Of a stretch of 18,229 bases of DNA, positions 14,113 to 18,229 are shown in pieces. The notes below the pieces were generated by a model that did no database searches, had not been told where the DNA came from, and saw nothing but the letters and a program-made list of their open reading frames with translations. The number at the start of each line of letters is the position of its first letter. The first letter of the stretch is position 1. The translations under genes were made by a program, and so were the position numbers. Origin of the DNA: Magnetospirillum sp. (GTDB taxonomy: Bacteria > Pseudomonadota > Alphaproteobacteria > Rhodospirillales > Magnetospirillaceae); assembly GCA_016183945.1 (NCBI GenBank), contig JACPDP010000066.1:1-18229 (forward strand), written 5' to 3'.

Positions 14113-14727
14113 CTACCGCTGTTCCGCGATGTCGTAGAAACAGGCCATGCGCACCAGATCGGCGAGGTTGCGGGCGCCGGTCTTCTCCATGATGTGGGCG
14201 CGGTGGACCTCGACGGTGCGCGGGCTGATGTCGAGGCGGTCGGCCACCACCTTGTTGGGATGTCCGGCCACCAGCAGCAGCATGACCTCGCGTTCGCGGG
14301 CGCTCAATCCGGCGAGGCGGGCGGCCATGCTGGCGCCACCGGGGCGGCCGACCTCCTCGGCGGGGGTGGCCAGGGCGGCGCGGATGCTGCCGAGCAGGAG
14401 TTCGTCGCGGAACGGTTTCTCGATGAAGTCCACGGCGCCGGCCTTCAGGGCCGCCACCGCCATGGGCACATCGGCATGGGCGGTGATGATGATGACCGGC
14501 AGCTTGATGCCGCGCAGCAGCAGTTCCTTCTGCAACTCGATGCCGGTCATCCCCGGCATGCGCACGTCGGCGACGACGCAGCCGCTCCAGCCCGGCTGCA
14601 CCACCGAGAGGAGTTCGAGCGCCGAGGCGTAGGTGCGGCTGCGGTAGCCGGAGACTTCGAGCAGGATGGCCAGGGAGTCGCGGACATCCTCGGAGTCATC
14701 GACCACATGGATGAGCGCCTCATGCAT
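14113..14727 (-). CDS. FixJ/LuxR-family response regulator
   Basis: This 204-residue protein has a receiver domain (residues 1-120) with acidic pocket D10-D11, phospho-acceptor D54 in VVADVRMPGM, T83 in IIITAHAD, and K104 in DFIEKPF. A LuxR/GerE DNA-binding domain (about 140-195) contains LSAREREVMLLLVAGHPNKVVADRLDIS (split as LSAREREVM and NKVVADRL) and PRTVEVHRAHIMEK. This is the FixJ/NarL-type layout, with the FixJ-like receiver signature MTGIELQKELL. The ATG at 14727 lies within the last codons of the kinase gene, giving an 8-base overlap, so both proteins are made together and should form a pair. The likely target is the SulP-USP operon just downstream; this is inference from position and the FixJ-like site. 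Confidence 0.92.
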   Translation of the reverse strand: MHEALIHVVDDSEDVRDSLAILLEVSGYRSRTYASALELLSVVQPGWSGCVVADVRMPGMTGIELQKELLLRGIKLPVIIITAHADVPMAVAALKAGAVDFIEKPFRDELLLGSIRAALATPAEEVGRPGGASMAARLAGLSAREREVMLLLVAGHPNKVVADRLDISPRTVEVHRAHIMEKTGARNLADLVRMACFYDIAEQR

Positions 14728-16330
14728 CGGCCATATCCTTTGCCGCCAGCGGCAGCGTGAAATGGAAGGCGGCGCCGCCGTGGGGGGGGCTTTCCACCCA
14801 TAGCCGGCCGTCATGGGCCTCCAGTATAGACTTGCTGATGGACAGGCCCAGTCCCATTCCCGCGTCCTTGGTGGTAACGAAAGGCTCGAACACGCGGGCC
14901 AGCACATGCGGAGGCAGGCCGGGGCCGTTGTCGGTGACCACCACCTCCACCTCGTGGTCCGCCCCGGTCGCCATCACGCGGCCGGAGACCACCACCGTTG
15001 GGTTCTCCGTGGTACTGGTGGCGAGCGCCTGCACGGAATTGCGCACCAGGTTGACCAGCACCTGTACCATCTGGGTCTTGTCCGCTGTCACCGGCGGCAG
15101 CGTCTGGAGCCCGGCGGACTGCAGCGAGACGCCGGCGGCGTTGGCCTCGGCCAGCACCAGACGCAACGCGTCGTCGGCCATGTCGCCGACGGTGTTGGCG
15201 GCCAGCCGCAGCGCCCCCTTGCGCATGAAGTCGCGCAGGCCGTGGATGGTCTGGCCGACGCGCTCGATCTGCCCGACGCTCTTGGCCATCACCGCGGCGG
15301 CGCGCTCGAGGTCGGGCTCGGAGCGGGCGATCAGCCGCTGCGCCGCCTGGGTGTAGTTCATGGCGGCGGTGAGCGGCTGGTTGAGCTCGTGGGCCAGGGC
15401 CGAGGCCATCTCCCAGCCGACATTGAGGCGCTGGAAGTGGGCGATCTCGGTCTGGCGGGCGAGCATGCGCGTCTCGGACGAGCGGCGTTCGCTGGCCATG
15501 GCGCCGAACAGCAGGCTGGTCATGGCGAGTACGCCCAGGCGGATCTGCAACTCGACGATGGCCGGGTCGTGGTGGCCGACCAGCCGGTCCGACCCCACCG
15601 GCGCCAGGTAGATCGTCGCCAGCGCCAAGGCCGAGCCGTTCTGGCCGTGGCGGGTGGCGATCCAGGCGAAGGGCAGGAACAACAGGTAGAAGAAGTGGAT
15701 TTCTTCATTGGCGAAGCGCCCGAACACCTCCCAGGCGATGAGCCCCAGCGCCCCTACCTGCAGCAGCGCCTCGACGACCGGTGTCTCCTCGCTGCGCAGC
15801 CAGCGGCGCAGGCCGCCGCCCGCCATCACCAGCGGCGCCACCGCCAGGATGGCCACCGCCTGGGCCAGGAAGACGTGCCCGGCCAGGCCGAGGGCGCTCC
15901 ACGGATAGAATCCGTCGGCCACCGCCAGCGCCGCCTTGCCCGCCGCCATCAGCGCCGCCGCCGCCGATGCGGCACCGAACAGGGAAAAGACGCCGCGCAG
16001 GCGGCCCAGATCGGCGCGCAGGCGGCCGGCGGCGGTGGCGCAGGCGGTGACCTCGACGGCGGCGTCGAGCAGGGCAGCCAGCGGATCGCCCCACAGCCCG
16101 CCGTGCAGCGCCCGCGCCAGCACGGCGGCACCGGCCGCGGTGGGCAGCCAGCTCAGGCCGCGGCGCGCGACCATGGCGAAGCTCAAGGCGGCGGCGGCAT
16201 TCCAGGGGAAATGCGGAATGCCGTCGGGGGCATGGGCGACGGCGGCGAGGTCGGCGGCAAGGTACAGCAGCAGGAACAGCGCCGTCCTGCCTGCACGTCG
16301 CAGCCCATCGGTGGTTTGCGGTCCAGCCAT
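14720..16330 (-). CDS. MASE1-like membrane sensor histidine kinase, FixL-type catalytic core
   Basis: This 536-residue protein has a membrane sensor of about 275 residues with some eight hydrophobic segments. The early stretch RTALFLLLYLAADLAAV and HFPWNAAAALSFAM (IPxFPWNPAAALSFA-like) fit the MASE1 domain. The FixL-type kinase core has the phospho-acceptor H314 in ALAHELNQPLTAAMNY, then N-box LVNLVRNSVQALA, G1 VTDNGPGLP, F-box FEPFVTTK and G2 GMGLGLSISKS. No PAS or haem-binding domain is present, so it should not be an oxygen sensor like FixL. It overlaps the response regulator start by eight bases. I chose ATG at 16330, just before the first membrane segment; upstream frame would intrude on the divergent CoA-transferase promoter. 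An 8-C run lies in its ATPase region (plus strand 14782-14789). The ligand is unknown. Confidence 0.9.
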   Translation of the reverse strand: MAGPQTTDGLRRAGRTALFLLLYLAADLAAVAHAPDGIPHFPWNAAAALSFAMVARRGLSWLPTAAGAAVLARALHGGLWGDPLAALLDAAVEVTACATAAGRLRADLGRLRGVFSLFGAASAAAALMAAGKAALAVADGFYPWSALGLAGHVFLAQAVAILAVAPLVMAGGGLRRWLRSEETPVVEALLQVGALGLIAWEVFGRFANEEIHFFYLLFLPFAWIATRHGQNGSALALATIYLAPVGSDRLVGHHDPAIVELQIRLGVLAMTSLLFGAMASERRSSETRMLARQTEIAHFQRLNVGWEMASALAHELNQPLTAAMNYTQAAQRLIARSEPDLERAAAVMAKSVGQIERVGQTIHGLRDFMRKGALRLAANTVGDMADDALRLVLAEANAAGVSLQSAGLQTLPPVTADKTQMVQVLVNLVRNSVQALATSTTENPTVVVSGRVMATGADHEVEVVVTDNGPGLPPHVLARVFEPFVTTKDAGMGLGLSISKSILEAHDGRLWVESPPHGGAAFHFTLPLAAKDMADA

Positions 16331-16445
16331 GGCGCCCGATGGTGTATCAGCGCGGCGAAAAAGTCGATGCCGACCTGGCACCCATGGCGCCTTGGCGGTG
16401 AATCTTACTCTTGCAAAGGCAGCCAGCCGTGGCAGTCTCCCGTCC
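16331..16445. promoter_or_regulatory. Divergent intergenic region of the kinase and the CoA-transferase
   Basis: The kinase operon and the CaiB-type gene start back to back, 115 bases apart, so both promoters should be here. The most A/T-rich part, GAATCTTACTCTTGCAAAG (16401-16419), is a possible core-promoter region. No clear palindrome and no copy of the FixJ-like TTACGTAG are visible, so autoregulation by the neighbouring regulator is not supported. Confidence 0.35.
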
Positions 16446-17570
16446 ATGACGGTGACTCCCTTGGACGGCATTCTGGTGGTGGCGCTGGAGCAGGCGGTCG
16501 CGGCGCCGTTGTGCTCGTCGCTGTTGGCCGATGCCGGCGCCCGCGTCGTCAAGATCGAACGGGCCGAGGGCGACTTCGCGCGCGGCTATGACCATGTCGT
16601 CAAGGGCGAGAGCGCCTATTTCGTCTGGGTCAATCGCGGCAAGGAGTCGGTGGTGCTCGATATCAAGGCCGCCGAGGACGCCGCCCTGCTGGCCCGCATG
16701 GTGGCGCGTGCCGACGTTTTCATCCAGAATTTGGCGCCCGGCGCCGCCGAGCGGGCCGGCTTCGGCTCGGACGAGTTGCGCCGCCGCCATCCCCGGCTGA
16801 TCACCTGCGACATTTCGGGCTACGGCGAGGACGGTCCCTACCGCGACATGAAGGCCTACGACCTGCTGGTGCAAAGCGAGACCGGGCTGGCCTCCATCAC
16901 CGGCGCCGCCGAGCGGCCCGGTCGGGTGGGCGTGTCGGTGGCCGACATCGCCTGCGGCATGTATGCCCATGCCGGCATTCTGCAGGCGCTTTACGAGCGC
17001 CAGCGCAGCGGCGAGGGCAGGGGGGTGGCGGTGTCGCTGTTCGACGCCCTGGCCGACTGGATGACGGTGCCGCTGCTGCATCACGACTACGGCGGAAGGG
17101 CGCCGGAACGGGTCGGTCTCAACCACCCCACCATCGCCCCCTACGGCGTCTACGCCGTGGGCGACGGGCGCGAGGTGGTGCTGTCCATCCAGAATGAGCG
17201 CGAATGGAAGGCCTTCTGCGATGAGGTGCTGCGGCGCCCGGAGGTGGCGGTGGACGCGCGCTTCCGCTCCAACCCCCTGCGGGTGGCCAACCGGCCGGCG
17301 CTCGATGCCGAGATCGCCGCGGTGTTCGGGGGCTTGAGCCATGGCGAGGCGGTGCGGCGGCTGTCGGACGCCCGCATCGCCTTCGGCTCGCTGAATACCG
17401 TTGCCGACCTGTCCCGCCACAGCCAGTTGCGGCGGGTCGAGGTGGTGACGCCGTCCGGTCCGGTGAACGCGGTGGCGCCGCCGCTATGCTGGCGCGGCGA
17501 CCAGTTCCAGGCCCGCCCGGTGCCGGCGCTGGGCCAGCACACCCGGGCGGTGCGCGACGAGTTTCAGTAG
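16446..17570 (+). CDS. CaiB/BaiF-family (class III) CoA-transferase
   Basis: This 374-residue cytoplasmic enzyme would move CoA between an acyl-CoA and a free carboxylic acid through an aspartyl-CoA thioester. The N-terminus (PLDGILVVALEQAVAAPLCSSLLADAGARVVKIER) and VNRGKESVVLDIK are family hallmarks. The catalytic aspartate is D139 in MKAYDLLVQSETGL, preceded by ISGYGEDGPY. Later ADIACGMYAHAGILQALYER and the MPVPLL-like segment also fit. The donor and acceptor cannot be predicted: carnitine, oxalate/formate, itaconate and mesaconate enzymes all belong here. The ATG at 16446 gives the normal start, though without a clear ribosome binding site. It is transcribed alone, divergent from the sensor kinase, and its stop overlaps the end of the DUF411 gene by seven bases tail to tail. 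Confidence 0.93.
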   Translation: MTVTPLDGILVVALEQAVAAPLCSSLLADAGARVVKIERAEGDFARGYDHVVKGESAYFVWVNRGKESVVLDIKAAEDAALLARMVARADVFIQNLAPGAAERAGFGSDELRRRHPRLITCDISGYGEDGPYRDMKAYDLLVQSETGLASITGAAERPGRVGVSVADIACGMYAHAGILQALYERQRSGEGRGVAVSLFDALADWMTVPLLHHDYGGRAPERVGLNHPTIAPYGVYAVGDGREVVLSIQNEREWKAFCDEVLRRPEVAVDARFRSNPLRVANRPALDAEIAAVFGGLSHGEAVRRLSDARIAFGSLNTVADLSRHSQLRRVEVVTPSGPVNAVAPPLCWRGDQFQARPVPALGQHTRAVRDEFQ

Positions 17571-17998
17571 GCGCCGAACAGCGTGGGGTCGCCACGCCCG
17601 AAGGTGAAGATCGGGTTGGGCGCCTTGGGGCCGCTCATGCCGGGCGAGCCGCTCGGCATTCCGGGCGAGGCGATGCCGGCCACCTTGGGCTTTTCCGCCA
17701 GCAGCTTGTCGATGGCCTCCACCGGCACATGGCCCTCGACGATGTAGCCGCCGATGCGGGCGGTATGGCAGGACCGCATGGCCTCGGGCACCCCCATGCC
17801 GGCCTTGATGGCGTCGATATCCTCGACGTCGATCACCTTGGCCGTGTAGCCGTTGCGCTTCAGGTAGTCGATCCAGCCCTGGCAACAGCCGCAACTGGGC
17901 GACTTCCACACCACCGCCTCGGTGTCGCCGGCGTGGGCGAAGGGCGCGGCAAGAAGCAGGGCGACGGCAAGGACGACGCGGGCGGACATGGTGATCAT
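17564..17998 (-). CDS. Exported DUF411 metal-binding-like protein
   Basis: This 144-residue protein has a signal peptide (MSARVVLAVALLLAAPFAHA, cleavage after AHA), so it acts in the periplasm. The mature part matches the DUF411 family: VVWKSPSCGCCQGW with C36, C38 and C39 beside a thioredoxin-like start, C76 in RSCHTA, then GHVPVEAIDKLLAEKP and the terminal GIASPGMPSGSPGM. DUF411 proteins often occur near copper and other metal resistance genes and are thought to bind metal. No other metal-handling gene adjoins it here. The ATG at 17998 has GAGG five bases upstream and is preferred to the ATG at 17989, whose spacing to that site is 14 bases. Its 3' end overlaps the CoA-transferase stop by seven bases. 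Confidence 0.9.
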   Translation of the reverse strand: MITMSARVVLAVALLLAAPFAHAGDTEAVVWKSPSCGCCQGWIDYLKRNGYTAKVIDVEDIDAIKAGMGVPEAMRSCHTARIGGYIVEGHVPVEAIDKLLAEKPKVAGIASPGMPSGSPGMSGPKAPNPIFTFGRGDPTLFGAY

Positions 17999-18078
17999 CC
18001 AATCCTCTTGGCTCTGGTCAAGACCCTCAAGCGGGCGCCGTTCATTATCAGCGATCTGCCCGGCGTGCCACATGATCT

Positions 18079-18229
18079 TTGCCGCAAAGGGCTGCTGGAG
18101 TGGGCCGAGAGCGCACCCGCAGCGAGACGGGCTGGGGCAACGTCTTCAAGCAGATGCAGGCCGACGGCGCGGTGACGCAGAAGAACCTGGGGCAACTGGT
18201 GAGCGCTCACACCATGTCGGCGGTGCCAC
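18079..18229 (+). CDS. Unidentified partial frame at the right edge
   Basis: An open frame begins after a TGA at 18073-18075 and runs off the window. From codon 18121 it reads SETGWGNVFKQMQADG, then AVTQKNLGQLVSAHTMSA, which looks protein-like. No ATG or ribosome binding site precedes this stretch; only TTG at 18079 and GTG at 18100 are available. It may be a gene whose start is frameshifted or lost, or a 5'-truncated remnant. I cannot name a family. The first 40 bases of the frame look random compared with the rest. The opposite strand is also open here but reads less like protein. Confidence 0.3.
   Translation, partial: MPQRAAGVGRERTRSETGWGNVFKQMQADGAVTQKNLGQLVSAHTMSAVP

Noticed and set aside
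14782..14789. Run of eight G (C on the coding strand) in the kinase gene as a phase switch
   Set aside because: Eight is short for GC-rich DNA, and no frame relation as striking as that of the 11-G tract was found.
14720..16330. True FixL oxygen sensor
   Set aside because: The core is FixL-like but there is no PAS domain or haem-binding segment; the sensor part is membrane-embedded.
14813..16591. 592-codon plus-strand frame opposite the MASE1-like kinase
   Set aside because: The kinase motifs are on the minus strand, and this frame also runs into the CoA-transferase gene in another frame.
17486..18175. Plus-strand frame crossing the DUF411 gene, with KTLKRAPFIISDLPG at its end
   Set aside because: Most of it is antisense to the well-supported DUF411 gene, and it has no plausible start for the part beyond.
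1..18229. tRNA, rRNA, CRISPR array, prophage or insertion sequence
   Set aside because: No cloverleaf, regularly spaced repeats, transposase or phage motifs were seen on either strand.

Overview
The window is high-GC DNA with long spurious open frames opposite the real genes. Its gene content (a form II CoxL-like hydroxylase, FixJ-type regulation, a CaiB/BaiF CoA-transferase, DUF411) fits an alphaproteobacterium, most likely a Rhodospirillales/Magnetospirillum-like chromosome. That placement is inferred from gene types and composition, not from a marker gene. I see no rRNA, tRNA, CRISPR array, insertion sequence or phage gene, and no gene-free stretch longer than about 300 bases.

Left part (1-3550, genes on the minus strand): a form II molybdopterin hydroxylase large subunit (CoxL-like) is translationally coupled by a 4-base overlap to a Sua5-type threonylcarbamoyl-AMP synthase. 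The small and medium subunits normally found with CoxL are absent from the window. A possible 32-residue ORF and a two-hairpin REP-like element lie upstream of CoxL. Another folded repeat-like segment sits at the left edge.

AmmeMemoRadiSam region (3547-6392): one minus-strand gene fuses AmmeMemoRadiSam proteins B (MEMO1-like) and A (AMMECR1-like). It is followed by an overlapping 75-residue unknown gene, and the system's radical SAM enzyme is divergent to it. The 141-base gap between the two transcription units carries several dyads, including a perfect 12-base palindrome. The biochemical role of this system is not established to my knowledge, so it is the best candidate here for undescribed biology.

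Plus-strand block (6457-11214): a UPF0104/LPG-synthase-type integral membrane protein, then 4 bases later an ABC-F ATPase, then an orphan membrane sensor histidine kinase. The membrane gene carries an 11-G run near its 3' end. Loss of one G would join it in frame to the ABC-F gene with no stop.

Signalling and transport block (11335-16330, minus strand): a MASE1-like histidine kinase and a FixJ/LuxR-type response regulator (8-base overlap), then a SulP anion transporter with a STAS domain, a universal stress protein (1-base overlap) and a small lipoprotein. A near-match to the FixJ binding consensus lies in the gap in front of SulP, suggesting that the kinase-regulator pair controls the transporter operon. 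A GTAAC-N5-GTAAC direct repeat lies before the lipoprotein.

Right part (16446-18229): a CaiB/BaiF CoA-transferase converges with, and overlaps by 7 bases, an exported DUF411 protein. The last 150 bases hold an unidentified partial frame that runs off the edge.
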